A stretch of DNA of 64,000 nucleotides. It comes from Prolixibacteraceae bacterium. GTDB lineage: Bacteria > Bacteroidota > Bacteroidia > Bacteroidales > Prolixibacteraceae. Location: positions 30,722-94,721 of the forward strand of contig JAFLKN010000033.1 in the NCBI GenBank assembly GCA_019163175.1, given 5' to 3'. Position numbers and translations under genes: made by a program. Positions 17,308-27,638 of this stretch are shown piece by piece. Below the pieces are notes generated by a model, which had not been told where the DNA came from, made no database searches, and saw only the letters and a program-made list of their open reading frames with translations. Numbering within the stretch: the stretch's first letter is position 1; the number at the start of each line of letters is the position of its first letter.

Positions 17308-20300
17308 CTAAATCCCCTTATAATTCAGATTCGAAGGCATGAATTTTTCGATTACCTCCACGCTCACACCTTTCCGGCGGGCGTAATCTTCAACCTGGTC
17401 TTTGCCAACCTTTTCCAGACTAAAATATTTTGATTCCGGATGCACGAAAAATTCTCCACTCACCGAAGCAGTAGGGAACATCATAAAGTGTTCGGTCAGA
17501 GTCATGCCAATGTCATCGGCTTTCAGCATGTTGAACAGGTTGCCTTTTTCATGGTGCTCAGGACATGCCGGATATCCAATGGCCGGGCGGATTCCCTGGT
17601 AATCAACATGGAACATTTCTTCCAGCGAAAGCTTTTCTTCCGGAACATAACCCCAGTATTCCTTACGTACCTGGAGATGCAACAACTCGGCAAAAGCTTC
17701 CGACAAGCGGTCGGCCAGCGATTCGAGTAAAATGGCATTGTAATCGTCATGGTCATCATGGAATTTTTTCATCCATTTTTCAATTCCAACGCCACCGGTT
17801 ACCGCAAAGGCACCGAAATAATCGGTTTTGCCGCTTTCAACCGGAGCAATAAAATCGGACAAGCAATAATTCGGTGAGCCCGGTTTTTTGGCTTCCTGCT
17901 GCCGGAGCTCATAAAAGCGCCCGGCCTCTTTCCGGTGGGTTTCATCTTCGTAAACCACGATATCGTCTCCATCAGCATTGGCTGGCCAGATGCCGAAAAC
18001 ACCATTAGCCTGCACCATTTTCTGCTCAGTTATCATGTCGAGCATCCGGTTGGCGTCGGCATACAGTTTGCGCGCTTCCTCGCCCTGAAGTTCGTCATTC
18101 AGGATATCCGGAAATTTGCCTTTCAGCTCCCAAACAAAGAAGAAGAACGTCCAATCGATGTATTGCCGGAGTTCCGAAATAGGGTAATCAATCAACTGTT
18201 TTACGCCTACAAAATTGGGCTTGTAGATGGGCGTATTGTTCCAGTCAATTTTTAGTTTGTTGGCTCGGGCTTCTTCAATAGGCAAGTATTTTTTAGCCTT
18301 TTTCTGACCATGCTGTTCGCGTACTTGCCGATAATCTTCATGAAGTTCTTTCAGGAACTCTTCATTTCCTGAAACCAGATTGGAGACTACGCCCACCGCA
18401 CGCGAGGCGTCTTTGACATAGATCACCGGATTTTTATATTGTGGAGCAATTTTCACGGCTGTGTGTATTTTTGAGGTTGTTGCCCCGCCAATCAACAGCG
18501 GCAAATTCATGTTTCGGCGCTCCATTTCTGTGGCCACATCCACCATAATTTCGAGTGAAGGTGTAATTAATCCACTCAGCCCAATAATATCAACCTTCTC
18601 TTGAATGGCCGTTTCCAAGATTTTTTCAGTAGGTACCATAACCCCCAAGTCGATTACCCGGTAGTTGTTGCAGCCTAAAACCACCCCAACAATATTTTTA
18701 CCGATGTCGTGCACATCGCCTTTTACGGTAGCCATCAGCACGGTTTTGCGGTTGTCGGTTGTATCCAGTTTATCTTTATCTGCTTCAATATATGGAAGCA
18801 AATACGCTACCGCTTTTTTCATTACGCGTGCCGATTTAATCACTTGCGGAAGGAACATTTTCCCGGCGCCAAAAAGGTCGCCAACCACATTCATTCCGTC
18901 CATCAGCGGGCCTTCGATGATATTCAGAACCGGAGAATAATGAGGTAAAGCTTCAGCCAAATCAATCTCGATAAAATCGGGCAGACCTTTTATCAGTGCA
19001 TGTTCCAACCGTTTTTCAACTGGGAGGTTGCGCCATTCGTCTTTACGCTCTTCTTTAGCATCCTGCTCTTTCAAAGTCAGCGAAAATTCGAGTAGTTCCT
19101 CGGTGGCTTCGGGTTTTTTATTCAAGACTAAGTTTTCTACTTTCTCCAGAAAGTCCTTCGGAATTTCGTCGTAAATCTGAAGCATCCCAGGGTTTACAAT
19201 TCCCATGTCGAGTCCGGCGCGGATAGCATGGAACAGGAATACCGAATGGATTGCCTCCCGAACCTGATCATTTCCACGGAACGAAAACGAGACATTGCTG
19301 ATTCCACCACTTGTTTTGGCGTGTTTCAAATGCTGTTTGATCCAGCGAACCGACTCAATAAAATCGACAGCATAGTTATTGTGTTCTTCTATTCCTGTAC
19401 CGATGGTCAGCACGTTGGTATCGAAAATGATATCCTGAGCCGGAAAGTTAATTTCATTAACGAGTATGTTATAGGCACGCTGACAAATTTCGATACGCCG
19501 TTCGAACGAATCGGCCTGACCTTTTTCGTCGAAAGCCATAACAACCACAGCAGCGCCGTAGCGTTTCAGCCGTTGAGCCTGTTTCCGAAAAACATCCTCA
19601 CCTTCCTTCATACTGATGGAATTCACAATAGCTTTGCCTTGCAAGCATTTCAACCCTTCTTCAATTACCTCCCATTTCGATGAGTCAATCATAATTGGAA
19701 GACGCGCAATATCAGGTTCGCCCATCAGCAGATTCAGGAAAGTAACCATTTCCTTTTTTGCATCGAGCATGGCATCATCAAAATTCACGTCGATCACCTG
19801 AGCACCTTCATCCACTTGGTTGCGGGCAATGGCCAGCGCTTCTTCGTATTTTTCTTCGCGGATTAGTCGGGCAAATTTGCGCGATCCGGCTACGTTGCAA
19901 CGTTCTCCAATGTTGACAAAAATGGCTTCGTGAGTAATCGTTACTGGTTCAAGACCGCTTAACTTAGTATGTTTATCTTTTTTTCTTCGTAGATGCGGTT
20001 CAGATTTATCCGCAATTTTAGCCAGTTCGCGAATATGATCGGGAGTTGTTCCGCAACAACCGCCAATGATATTCACGAATTTATTGTCGAGGAAATCGCC
20101 GACCTGATGCGCCATTTCTGCAGGAGTTTCGTCGTATTCGCCAAACTGGTTGGGCAATCCGGCATTCGGATAGGCGCTGATAAAGAAGGAAGATTTCTTC
20201 GACAATTCTTCCAAATACGGGCGTAAATCGCGGGCGCCCAGCGAACAGTTCAGCCCGATGGAAAGCAGATCGATGTGCGAAACCGAAGTCAGAAAAGCTT

Positions 20301-20982
20301 CCACTGTTTGGCCTGAAAGGGTGCGTCCGCTGGCATCAGTAATTGTTCCTGAAACCATTACCGGAAGCCGCAATCCACGTTCTTCCAATTCATCTTCGAT
20401 AGCAAATAGCGCTGCTTTTGCATTCAGCGTATCAAAAATCGTTTCAACTAGAAGCAAATCAACCCCACCATCCAGTAAGCCTTTGATCTGTTCGCTATAT
20501 GAAGCTTTTACCTCATCAAAGTTTACAGACCTGAATCCCGGATCGTTCACATCAGGCGAAAGCGACAGGGTTTTATTCATAGGGCCAATGGCTCCAGCCA
20601 CATAGCGAGGTTTCTCCGGATTTTTAGCAGTGAATTCTTCTGCTACTGCAACAGCTAGTTGCGCTGCTTGTAGGTTAAGCTGATAAACCCACTCTTCCAA
20701 ATGATAATCGGCCTGAGAAATACTGGTTGAATTGAACGTATTGGTTTCGATGATGTCGGCCCCAGCTTCCAGAAACTGAGCATGAATTTCGCGGATGATT
20801 TCAGGTTTGGTGATCGAAAGCAGATCATTGTTGCCTTTCAGGTCGTGCTGAAAATCTGTAAAAATAGCACCCCGAAAGTCTTCTTCCGACAGTCGGTGTT
20901 TCTGAATCATGGTCCCCATGGCGCCATCGAGTACCAAAACGCGCGACTCGAGTTCGTGTTGTATGTTTTTTTTCGTTGTCAT
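17308..20982 (-). CDS. metH: Cobalamin-dependent methionine synthase
   Basis: 1224 residues from the ATG at 20980-20982; an upstream in-frame TTG at 21001-21003 abuts a repeat element and is not used. Domains in order: homocysteine-binding barrel (about 1-330; zinc Cys in GLNCSLG and GGCCGTTP), pterin-binding barrel (about 350-615), cobalamin cap and Rossmann domain (about 640-890, with the DVHDIGKN cobalt-binding His), and the SAM-dependent reactivation domain (about 900-1224, [12 protein letters not shown]). It methylates homocysteine using methyl-tetrahydrofolate. It sits downstream of three genes for homocysteine synthesis, on the same strand, separated from them by a palindromic repeat. 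Confidence 0.96.
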   Translation of the reverse strand: MTTKKNIQHELESRVLVLDGAMGTMIQKHRLSEEDFRGAIFTDFQHDLKGNNDLLSITKPEIIREIHAQFLEAGADIIETNTFNSTSISQADYHLEEWVYQLNLQAAQLAVAVAEEFTAKNPEKPRYVAGAIGPMNKTLSLSPDVNDPGFRSVNFDEVKASYSEQIKGLLDGGVDLLLVETIFDTLNAKAALFAIEDELEERGLRLPVMVSGTITDASGRTLSGQTVEAFLTSVSHIDLLSIGLNCSLGARDLRPYLEELSKKSSFFISAYPNAGLPNQFGEYDETPAEMAHQVGDFLDNKFVNIIGGCCGTTPDHIRELAKIADKSEPHLRRKKDKHTKLSGLEPVTITHEAIFVNIGERCNVAGSRKFARLIREEKYEEALAIARNQVDEGAQVIDVNFDDAMLDAKKEMVTFLNLLMGEPDIARLPIMIDSSKWEVIEEGLKCLQGKAIVNSISMKEGEDVFRKQAQRLKRYGAAVVVMAFDEKGQADSFERRIEICQRAYNILVNEINFPAQDIIFDTNVLTIGTGIEEHNNYAVDFIESVRWIKQHLKHAKTSGGISNVSFSFRGNDQVREAIHSVFLFHAIRAGLDMGIVNPGMLQIYDEIPKDFLEKVENLVLNKKPEATEELLEFSLTLKEQDAKEERKDEWRNLPVEKRLEHALIKGLPDFIEIDLAEALPHYSPVLNIIEGPLMDGMNVVGDLFGAGKMFLPQVIKSARVMKKAVAYLLPYIEADKDKLDTTDNRKTVLMATVKGDVHDIGKNIVGVVLGCNNYRVIDLGVMVPTEKILETAIQEKVDIIGLSGLITPSLEIMVDVATEMERRNMNLPLLIGGATTSKIHTAVKIAPQYKNPVIYVKDASRAVGVVSNLVSGNEEFLKELHEDYRQVREQHGQKKAKKYLPIEEARANKLKIDWNNTPIYKPNFVGVKQLIDYPISELRQYIDWTFFFFVWELKGKFPDILNDELQGEEARKLYADANRMLDMITEQKMVQANGVFGIWPANADGDDIVVYEDETHRKEAGRFYELRQQEAKKPGSPNYCLSDFIAPVESGKTDYFGAFAVTGGVGIEKWMKKFHDDHDDYNAILLESLADRLSEAFAELLHLQVRKEYWGYVPEEKLSLEEMFHVDYQGIRPAIGYPACPEHHEKGNLFNMLKADDIGMTLTEHFMMFPTASVSGEFFVHPESKYFSLEKVGKDQVEDYARRKGVSVEVIEKFMPSNLNYKGI

Positions 20983-21003
20983 CTTTTCAATAATTAAAGT
21001 CAA

Positions 21004-21094
21004 GTCATCCTGAACTTCCTGCCCGCTAGCTTGGCCGGCGGGGTTTTAGGATCCACTGCATAAACATTAGACCACTAAATAAATTCAGGATGAC
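21004..21094. repeat. Dispersed palindromic repeat, copy A (divergent, enlarged)
   Basis: Starts GTCATCCTGAACTT and ends AATAAATTCAGGATGAC, the same outer ends and orientation as copies at 58106 and 59844. It is longer (91 bp), because the left arm has been replaced by a GC-rich palindrome, CCCGCTAGCTTGGCCGGCGGG. It fills almost the whole gap between the UPF0280 gene and metH. Confidence 0.75.
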
Positions 21095-21107
21095 TGAAAG
21101 TGAAAAG

Positions 21108-21854
21108 TTATCGTATCAATTTCAGTTCAAATTTCCCCCGGATACCAATTTTGTCTCGACAAATAATCACCGCCGATAGTATCTCCGGAAACTGCTCCGT
21201 TAGCTGTGTTACCTGCTGCACATCTTCAGGCACCTGAACCAAATTGCCAAACGTTGTCGCCAGCGCATCGGCCAAAGCGGTGTTTCGGCAAACAATCATG
21301 GTCGCATCGGTTTTTCCTAAACTGACCGAAGGACCAACTGTTCCAGCAGAGGTGCAAACTCCCAGCGGCGATTCGGAAGCCTGAATTTCAATCCCGATTT
21401 TCTCCGACAATGGTGAACTTCCTGCATAAACCGACATCAGCAAATTTCGGTTAATCTTCAGGAAAATATCACCACCATTCTCCACCACCAATTCCTGAAT
21501 TTCAAATTGTTGCATCAAATGTCGCCCAACCATTTCAGAAAAACCACCGGCTACGGAAGCCATCGGCCCCACTCCGGCACGATTAGCTGCTTCGGCCATC
21601 CATCTAACAATCTCAGGGGCATTCGGTTCTACCCGATGCGGTTCGAAGGTCTTTCCAAAGATGGGATCATGAAGCAAATAAGCCTCCATTTCCGATCGCA
21701 ACTGCACTACTTTCGAGTGTGCAACCTCTTTCATTTCTTCGCGAAACGATTCCGGATCAATGCCAATCCACAAATCGGTTTCCTTGTAATTTATTCCGAA
21801 CGACCGAAATCGTTCCTGCGAAAACTGGTTACGATATGTGCGCTGTTCTATCAC
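21108..21854 (-). CDS. UPF0280 family protein (COG2122), probable homocysteine-synthesis accessory
   Basis: 248 residues, with the ApbE-like fold pattern of the family: GVGPMASVAGGFSEMVG (about 94-110), VENGGDIFL and GVCTSAGTVGPS. The family is linked genetically to homocysteine formation in methanogens, where it works with the DUF39 and NIL-ferredoxin proteins. Here all three are consecutive on one strand, 31 bp apart or overlapping, followed by metH. The exact reaction is not established; a role in sulfur relay or in cofactor maturation is possible. Confidence 0.85.
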   Translation of the reverse strand: MIEQRTYRNQFSQERFRSFGINYKETDLWIGIDPESFREEMKEVAHSKVVQLRSEMEAYLLHDPIFGKTFEPHRVEPNAPEIVRWMAEAANRAGVGPMASVAGGFSEMVGRHLMQQFEIQELVVENGGDIFLKINRNLLMSVYAGSSPLSEKIGIEIQASESPLGVCTSAGTVGPSVSLGKTDATMIVCRNTALADALATTFGNLVQVPEDVQQVTQLTEQFPEILSAVIICRDKIGIRGKFELKLIR

Positions 21855-21885
21855 CTTTTCTTCTGCCTGTTAACTTCTGTCTGAT

Positions 21886-22305
21886 TTATTCCCTAAAATC
21901 AATCTTAAACAAATTCAGCGGACAAGCAGGAACGCAAAGTTCGCAAACAATGCATTTCTCCGGATCAAACTGAAGCTCCCATTTTACCGGATCCATTTGT
22001 AGTGCACCAGCAAAACATACGGCAGTGCAATTTCCGCAACTGATACATCGAACATGATCCCAGGTAATTTTTTTATTCAGCGGCTCACAGCTCACCTGAT
22101 TTTCTTGCAAATATGCGATGCCGTTTTTCAGGTTGGTGGTTGTTCCTTCCAGTTCCAGCACCAAACTTCCGGTTTTCCCCGGCCAAACTTCGGCCCGAAG
22201 AATATTAATCCTGATGTCGAAATCCTTTACTAAATGGTAACTAAACGGCTGATCACCACTTTGAGGAGGAAACTTAAGGACATATCTTTTTTTCTGCATT
22301 TTCAT
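21886..22305 (-). CDS. NIL domain plus 2x[4Fe-4S] ferredoxin, homocysteine synthesis
   Basis: 139 residues. An N-terminal NIL domain (about 8-75, beta-alpha sandwich also found in methionine ABC transporters) is fused to a ferredoxin with two cluster motifs, CISCGNCTAVC (about 88-98) and CIVCELCVPACP (about 118-129). Its ATG overlaps the stop of the DUF39 gene by 4 bp, so translation is coupled. In methanogens the homologous NIL-Fd protein and the DUF39 protein are required to turn aspartate semialdehyde and sulfide into homocysteine. It presumably supplies electrons or sulfur to the DUF39 protein. Confidence 0.9.
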   Translation of the reverse strand: MKMQKKRYVLKFPPQSGDQPFSYHLVKDFDIRINILRAEVWPGKTGSLVLELEGTTTNLKNGIAYLQENQVSCEPLNKKITWDHVRCISCGNCTAVCFAGALQMDPVKWELQFDPEKCIVCELCVPACPLNLFKIDFRE

Positions 22306-23468
22306 GATTGTTCACCTCCCTTAATTTCTTTAAGCGATTTAAGTGATGTATTTTTCGGAAACATCTGAACGGGCTTGCTGATTTCGAACTCGCCGTCTAA
22401 AATGGATTGTTTCAGGATTTCAGCAATTTTGCGCGCTTTGCTCAGGCTAGAAACCGGCGCTGTTCGAATCTTTTTTCCCTGAACTTCAATTTCTCCTGAA
22501 CGCAATTCCGCATAAGTTACCCGGCCCAGGGCAGGGCTACCTTCTACTCCGTAATCACATACTGTGGTCTCAATCTGTTCATTCCGGATAGAAACGCATT
22601 TGGCAATGTCGGCATTCAGCACCGGAATCGGGATTCCGATACCCACGAATAAACTCACGCCATATTTCTCGTAGTAGGCAGCTTGCAGGAATTCTGAAGA
22701 CATTTCTTTCAGATTACCCATTACCGCCAATGTAGCCGAATTACCTACTGGAACGCCAAATTCGTTTTTCGGTTTCGAGGTGTTGAACTGTGTTCCCGGC
22801 CAAACTACAAAACCCTGCGTTCCTCCCAGAAAAATGCGGGTTCCGATTCCAATTGTTTTCATTTCCGGATCGTTCAGCAGTGGGCTTAATTCGCCTGAAG
22901 TTGAATAAGTTGCATTGCGCATATTGGGAAGCAAATTTCCCATGTACGTGTATTTCATTTGCGAGGTGGAATTTACCGCAACGGGATAATTCTGATAGGC
23001 ATTGCGCGGATTGAACAGAATCATTTCGTTCACCGTTTCCTTGTTGATGATGGTTTTGATGTGTTTCCGTGGATAACAATCGGTGCCTTTTCCCCAGGCT
23101 TCCAGTTCAATATTTTTGCCATCTACCAAATCCTGAATAACATGAGCTCCGCCGTATTTGGGGTTCTCCGGATCGCACGCCGTAGCGCCGATGTAGGTGT
23201 CCACCGCAGCCAAACCTTCGTAGGCAGGCACTCCATTTAATCGGATTTTTTCCATTCGGATTGGCGGATTAGCATGTCCGAAATTGACAATAGCACCGGA
23301 AGAACACATGGCTCCAAAAGTTGCAGTAGTCACCACGTCAACCCTTTCCGCGATTTCTTCCGGAGAAGCGGTGAGTGCCATTTGCGAAACTTCCTCAGCC
23401 GTGAGCACCACCGCTTCACCGCGCCGGATTTTCTCGTTGATTTCTTCGTATGTTTTTTGAATGCCCAT
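22302..23468 (-). CDS. DUF39/HcyBio homocysteine biosynthesis protein
   Basis: 388 residues belonging to the homocysteine-biosynthesis (COG1900) family. Three Cys stand out in conserved-looking settings: Cys55 (FGAMCSSG), Cys98 (GATACDP) and Cys131 (GTDCYP); I believe 55 and 131 match the essential pair of the archaeal enzymes. The family converts aspartate semialdehyde plus sulfide to homocysteine, bypassing O-acyl-homoserine. No CBS domains follow, unlike some archaeal members. It is the first gene of the operon and is preceded by a SAM riboswitch, which supports the methionine role independently of homology. Confidence 0.9.
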   Translation of the reverse strand: MGIQKTYEEINEKIRRGEAVVLTAEEVSQMALTASPEEIAERVDVVTTATFGAMCSSGAIVNFGHANPPIRMEKIRLNGVPAYEGLAAVDTYIGATACDPENPKYGGAHVIQDLVDGKNIELEAWGKGTDCYPRKHIKTIINKETVNEMILFNPRNAYQNYPVAVNSTSQMKYTYMGNLLPNMRNATYSTSGELSPLLNDPEMKTIGIGTRIFLGGTQGFVVWPGTQFNTSKPKNEFGVPVGNSATLAVMGNLKEMSSEFLQAAYYEKYGVSLFVGIGIPIPVLNADIAKCVSIRNEQIETTVCDYGVEGSPALGRVTYAELRSGEIEVQGKKIRTAPVSSLSKARKIAEILKQSILDGEFEISKPVQMFPKNTSLKSLKEIKGGEQS

Positions 23469-23598
23469 ATCGTATTAATTATCAATGATTAATTGTTATT
23501 GGAGAAAACAAAAAGGTTTGTTCTCCTGAAATTTGATGTAGTTTTATTAAAGGTAACTAGCACATGCACATGTTCGAAAAGTACATGAAACTCAGGAA
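23469..23598 (-). other. Leader between riboswitch aptamer and DUF39 start
   Basis: 130 nt that should contain the expression platform. A hairpin (GGAGAACAAA against TTTGTTTTCTCC on the RNA, 23501-23526) lies 33 nt before the start codon. No clear T run follows, so control could be at translation. The switching fold was not resolved. Confidence 0.4.
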
Positions 23599-23727
23599 AT
23601 AAAGATTTGCTTGTTTTTTCATTTTCTTGTTGAATTATAATTCCGTTTCCGGCCGGGTATTGGCACCTTTTCTATTTAAGCTGGTTGCCAGAGTTTCGCT
23701 GAGCCCGATCTCTCCGCTCTTCTTTAT
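23599..23727 (-). ncRNA. SAM-I type riboswitch (S-box)
   Basis: On the minus strand the closing stem P1 is ATAAAGA (23727-23721) with TCTTTAT (23605-23599). Inside are the S-box signatures in order: AGAGCGGAGAGA, CGGGCTC, GCGAAACTC, GGCAACC (23689-23683) and GGTGCCAATACC (23667-23656). This set and order are specific to SAM-I aptamers, which bind S-adenosylmethionine and shut off methionine genes. It precedes the homocysteine operon. No T-run terminator is obvious before the start codon. Confidence 0.87.
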
Positions 23728-23769
23728 AATCAAACAATCAGTTTGTGTGAGGATTATTTGATAATGAGA

Positions 23770-23800
23770 CAAAAATAAGTTCAAAAACCCGAACTATCAA
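23770..23800 (-). promoter_or_regulatory. Promoter of the homocysteine operon
   Basis: On the minus strand TTG (23800-23798), 20 nt, then TATTTTTG (23777-23770), a perfect -33/-7 pair. Transcription would start near 23765, about 40 nt before the riboswitch. Confidence 0.6.
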
Positions 23801-23959
23801 ATAAAACACAGTTTTGCCGAAAGTTTTAAAATAAATATAGCCAGACATGCTAATTGCCGACCAAATATCTTTACAGATCGTATCAATTATCCAAAATTTA
23901 AACGAATTTTGAGGGAAACAACCCTCTGATTTATTGAAGATCCACAAAAATAGTTCATT

Positions 23960-25909
23960 ATGAAACGACCAATTTCCGGAACATTTATTGTCATCGCTTT
24001 ACTATCTTGTTTTGTGGCCTGTTCTGTTCAGGAGAAGAAACCTGCCTTGGTGTCGAAAATTACTGAATATCAAAGTTCAAAACCATATACCCGGTGGTGG
24101 TGGTTTGCTTCTAAATTTACCCACCAGGATATTCTTGAACAGCTAAAATGGATTAAAGACAATAATTTTGGAGGTGTAGAAATTGCCTTTATTTACCCTG
24201 TAAATCGTAATCCAAATGCTGAACGTTTCGAATGGCTGGGAGCAGAATGGCAGGATCGGGTGACTTTTGCCAAAACATGCTGTGACAGCTTGGGCCTTGG
24301 CTGCGATTTTACTTTTGGAACTTTATGGCCATTTGGTGGCACTTTTGTAAGCGATGCCGATCGCACAAAAAAATGGGGCGATAGCACTTTTATGCAGCCA
24401 TTGCGACTTTCGTGGACCATGCCCGATACCGGAAATGTACTTAACCACATGGATAAGGACGCGTTTGATCGTTATGCGAAGGTGATGGGTAGAGCTTTAT
24501 CTCCAGCACTGGCAGGCTCGCAATCATCCGTTTTTTGTGACTCATGGGAAGTGGAAACCAAATTTCTGTGGACTGATGGTTTTGATAATAAATTTCAGGA
24601 AAAGTTCGGTTACGACATCAAACCATTTATGGATAGCATTTACTTCGGAAATTATGGCAGTCAGAGATATGATTACATGAAGCTTATTGCTGAAAAGGTT
24701 CTGAATGAGTTTTATATTCCTTTTGATAAAAAGTGTCATGAGATGGGTGCACTAAGTCGGGTTCAATGCGCTGGTTCCCCCACCGACCTGATGACCGCTT
24801 ATGCATCGGTTGATATTCCTGAAACAGAGGCCATGCTTTACAATCCATCGTATTCAAAAATTGTTGCATCTGCTGCAGCTCTGTCCGAAAAACCAATCGT
24901 TAGTTCCGAAACGTTTACATGTCTTTATGGTTGGCCAGCCAAATACATCCGCAGAGAACAAACAGCTGACCTGAAAATGGTAGCCGATGCCCTTTTTGCC
25001 AATGGTGTAAACCAAATTGTCTGGCATGGCATGCCTTTCAACCCTGTTGGAATTGACACTATTTACTTTTATGCCAGTGTTCATGTTGGAAAAAGAGGAG
25101 CCCTCTCTGGCGAAATTCCGGCGTTTAACGAGTACCTGACGAAGGTGTCCGAGAAAATGCGTTTTGGACAGACCTATTCGGATGTTGCCGTTTATCTTCC
25201 TCTCGAAGATTCATGGGTTGCTGGTGTATTGCCCAAAGAATTACAGTTGCCTTGGGCTTGGGGGACCTATGAATTACGTTACACTGACTTCAATAAAGAA
25301 CTGGAAGGATACCACCCACTTTGGATAAACAATCATTTTTTGAAACAAGCTGAATTTAAAGATGGAAAACTATGGATCGATGGTCTATCGTTTGAATTGC
25401 TTTATATTGATGTGAATTTTATGGATGTTGACGCACTAAAAACAGTCTTTCAGCTGGCAGAAAAGGGACTTCCAATTTGCCTGAAGAAGGATCCCTTGCA
25501 GGCCGGATATAAAAAGAATATTGTGTTCGGTACCTTGCTCGAAAAGCTTAAAAAGTTGCCTAACACAGCAAATAAATTCAATGAAAATTTAAATCTTCAA
25601 CCTTTGATTACAGGAGAAGACCTGCCAGAATTCTGGTGTCGGTCTGATGGGAAAACAGTCCAGATATTTTTTGCCAATCCCCACAGCAAAGACTTAAAAT
25701 ATCCGTTGTCATACGGACAATCATTGCAGGAATCTTCACTAATCAGAAAGATTGTTGTTCATTCAAATAGGAAGAATACACCCGTAACATTAAAATTCGA
25801 CGCTTACCAATCATTGCTACTGATTATCGACGAAATGGGAAATGTAAAATTTGAAGACATCACTTTTGTACCCAAAACACCAGTTCAGGAAGCAGCAAAA
25901 CCGAACTAA
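23960..25909 (+). CDS. Lipoprotein, GH106-like glycoside hydrolase
   Basis: 649 residues with a lipoprotein signal (lipobox LSCFVAC, Cys about 21). The opening of the mature protein, KPYTRWWWFASKFT followed by ILEQLKWIKDNNFGGVEIAF, is the hallmark of the GH106 alpha-L-rhamnosidase-type barrel, and SCDFTFGTLW- and VSSETFT-like segments also fit. It is well below the roughly 1,000 residues of typical GH106 enzymes and seems to lack the C-terminal beta domains, so activity and substrate are uncertain. It is not in a SusCD polysaccharide locus; it is divergent from the methionine operon and upstream of cysS. Confidence 0.72.
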   Translation: MKRPISGTFIVIALLSCFVACSVQEKKPALVSKITEYQSSKPYTRWWWFASKFTHQDILEQLKWIKDNNFGGVEIAFIYPVNRNPNAERFEWLGAEWQDRVTFAKTCCDSLGLGCDFTFGTLWPFGGTFVSDADRTKKWGDSTFMQPLRLSWTMPDTGNVLNHMDKDAFDRYAKVMGRALSPALAGSQSSVFCDSWEVETKFLWTDGFDNKFQEKFGYDIKPFMDSIYFGNYGSQRYDYMKLIAEKVLNEFYIPFDKKCHEMGALSRVQCAGSPTDLMTAYASVDIPETEAMLYNPSYSKIVASAAALSEKPIVSSETFTCLYGWPAKYIRREQTADLKMVADALFANGVNQIVWHGMPFNPVGIDTIYFYASVHVGKRGALSGEIPAFNEYLTKVSEKMRFGQTYSDVAVYLPLEDSWVAGVLPKELQLPWAWGTYELRYTDFNKELEGYHPLWINNHFLKQAEFKDGKLWIDGLSFELLYIDVNFMDVDALKTVFQLAEKGLPICLKKDPLQAGYKKNIVFGTLLEKLKKLPNTANKFNENLNLQPLITGEDLPEFWCRSDGKTVQIFFANPHSKDLKYPLSYGQSLQESSLIRKIVVHSNRKNTPVTLKFDAYQSLLLIIDEMGNVKFEDITFVPKTPVQEAAKPN

Positions 25910-25997
25910 AGTATTTGGTAAAACAGAGTGTATTATTTTTGATGTATACTGAACCTTTCAGAACAAGTACTGATCCCTCGTTTTCATCAATAATTTT

Positions 25998-26005
25998 TAC
26001 ATTTG
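25998..26005 (+). promoter_or_regulatory. -7 element of cysS
   Basis: TACATTTG matches TAnnTTTG and lies 23 bp before the cysS ATG. No TTG is seen at the expected distance. Confidence 0.45.
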
Positions 26006-26027
26006 CAGCATCAAAAAATCGAAAGTC

Positions 26028-27503
26028 ATGATTCAGGAAATACAAGTTTACAACACACTTACCCGAAAGAAAGAAGTTTTTGAACCGCTGGTTCCCGGCA
26101 AGGTTGGGTTGTACGTTTGTGGACCAACCGTTTATGGGCCGCCACATCTGGGACATGCCCGCTCGGCTATTTCTTTCGATCTGGTGTTTCGTTTCCTGAA
26201 ACAGATTGGCTACAAAGTGCGCTATGTCCGCAACATCACCGATGTGGGTCATTTGGTTGCCGATGCCGACGAAGGCGAGGATAAAATTGCCCAACAGGCC
26301 AAACTCGACGAACTGGAGCCGATGGAAGTGGTGCAGAAATATACCAACATGTACCACGATGCGATGGCCATGCTCAATCTGGAATCGCCCAGCATTGAAC
26401 CACGCGCATCAGGTCATATCATTGAACAGATTGAGGAAGTAAAGAAAATCCTGAATTCCGGATATGCCTACGAAAGCAAAGGATCGGTGTATTTTGATGT
26501 GGAAAAATTTGCTTCGGAAAATGAATACGGAAAACTATCGGGCCGAAAAATTGAAGACCTGATCAGCAATACCCGCTCGTTGGACGGGCAGGACGAAAAA
26601 CGCTCCGGACTGGATTTTGCAATCTGGAAAAAAGCGCAACCTGAACACATCATGCGTTGGCCTTCGCCCTGGAGCGATGGATTCCCCGGCTGGCATATGG
26701 AATGTACGGCCATGAGCTGCAAATACCTGGGCGAAACATTCGATATTCATGGCGGCGGAATGGACTTGACCTTTCCGCACCACGAAGCCGAGATGGCGCA
26801 GGCACAGGCTGCGCACGGAAAACCGGCCGTTCGTTACTGGATGCATAACAACATGATTACCCTGAACGGCCAAAAAATGGGCAAATCGCTTGGAAACGCT
26901 ATTTCGCTGGAACAATTTTTCAATGGTAATCATCCGTTGCTCGAAAAGGCTTATAGCCCAATGACTATTCGCTTTTTCATGTTGCAAGCGCACTACCGCA
27001 GCACACTCGATTTCTCGAACGAAGCGCTTCAGGCTTCAGAAAAAGGGTTGGAACGCCTGATGAAAGCCACTGCTAAAGTCGAATCATTGCCAGTTTCTGA
27101 AACCTCATCAGTAAATATTGCTGAATTATCAGCTAATTGTTATGCTGCCATGGCCGACGACCTGAACAGTCCGATTGCTATTGCTTATTTGTTCGAAGGT
27201 GTGAAAATCATCAATTCGGTTGCCGACGGAAAATCAACCATCACTGCTGGAAATCGAGTCGCATTAAAATCGCTTTTCAATACTTTTGTGTTCAATATTT
27301 TTGGCTTGAAGGCAGACAGTCAGGCTGAGTTAGGGAATAGCGAAGTGCTGAATGAAGTGGTTGATTTGCTGATGAAACTACGCGCAGAAGCCAAAACCAA
27401 CAGAGACTGGGCAACTTCGGACAAAATCCGCAACGAACTTGCTGCGATTGGCTTCGATATTAAAGACGGCAAAGACGGCGTAAGCTGGGAACTGAAGAAG
27501 TAA
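26028..27503 (+). CDS. cysS: Cysteinyl-tRNA synthetase
   Basis: 491 residues, the usual length. Class I signatures are complete: the zinc Cys in CGPTVYG, HLGH (HIGH motif, about 42-45), [17 protein letters not shown] and KMGKSLGN (KMSKS motif). It charges tRNA-Cys. It has its own -7 element and no operon partner. Confidence 0.97.
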   Translation: MIQEIQVYNTLTRKKEVFEPLVPGKVGLYVCGPTVYGPPHLGHARSAISFDLVFRFLKQIGYKVRYVRNITDVGHLVADADEGEDKIAQQAKLDELEPMEVVQKYTNMYHDAMAMLNLESPSIEPRASGHIIEQIEEVKKILNSGYAYESKGSVYFDVEKFASENEYGKLSGRKIEDLISNTRSLDGQDEKRSGLDFAIWKKAQPEHIMRWPSPWSDGFPGWHMECTAMSCKYLGETFDIHGGGMDLTFPHHEAEMAQAQAAHGKPAVRYWMHNNMITLNGQKMGKSLGNAISLEQFFNGNHPLLEKAYSPMTIRFFMLQAHYRSTLDFSNEALQASEKGLERLMKATAKVESLPVSETSSVNIAELSANCYAAMADDLNSPIAIAYLFEGVKIINSVADGKSTITAGNRVALKSLFNTFVFNIFGLKADSQAELGNSEVLNEVVDLLMKLRAEAKTNRDWATSDKIRNELAAIGFDIKDGKDGVSWELKK

Positions 27504-27588
27504 TCAGCATTAAGTTGTCAGGTTAATCTAATTCTTTAGTTATATTCTTATTAATTATAGTTGTTGTTTGATTGTTGAAAACTTTGCC

Positions 27589-27618
27589 TTGAAGCATTGC
27601 TAATTTTTCTTACTTTTG
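27589..27618 (+). promoter_or_regulatory. Promoter of HU/SPOR gene
   Basis: TTG (27589-27591), 19 nt, TACTTTTG (27611-27618). Predicted start of transcription is near 27623, which rules out the upstream TTG start at 27597 and supports GTG 27639. Confidence 0.65.
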
Positions 27619-27638
27619 ACTTATTAAACAAGTTACGC

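Noticed and set aside
26535..26993. 152-codon minus-strand frame inside cysS
   Set aside because: Antisense shadow of a conserved gene.
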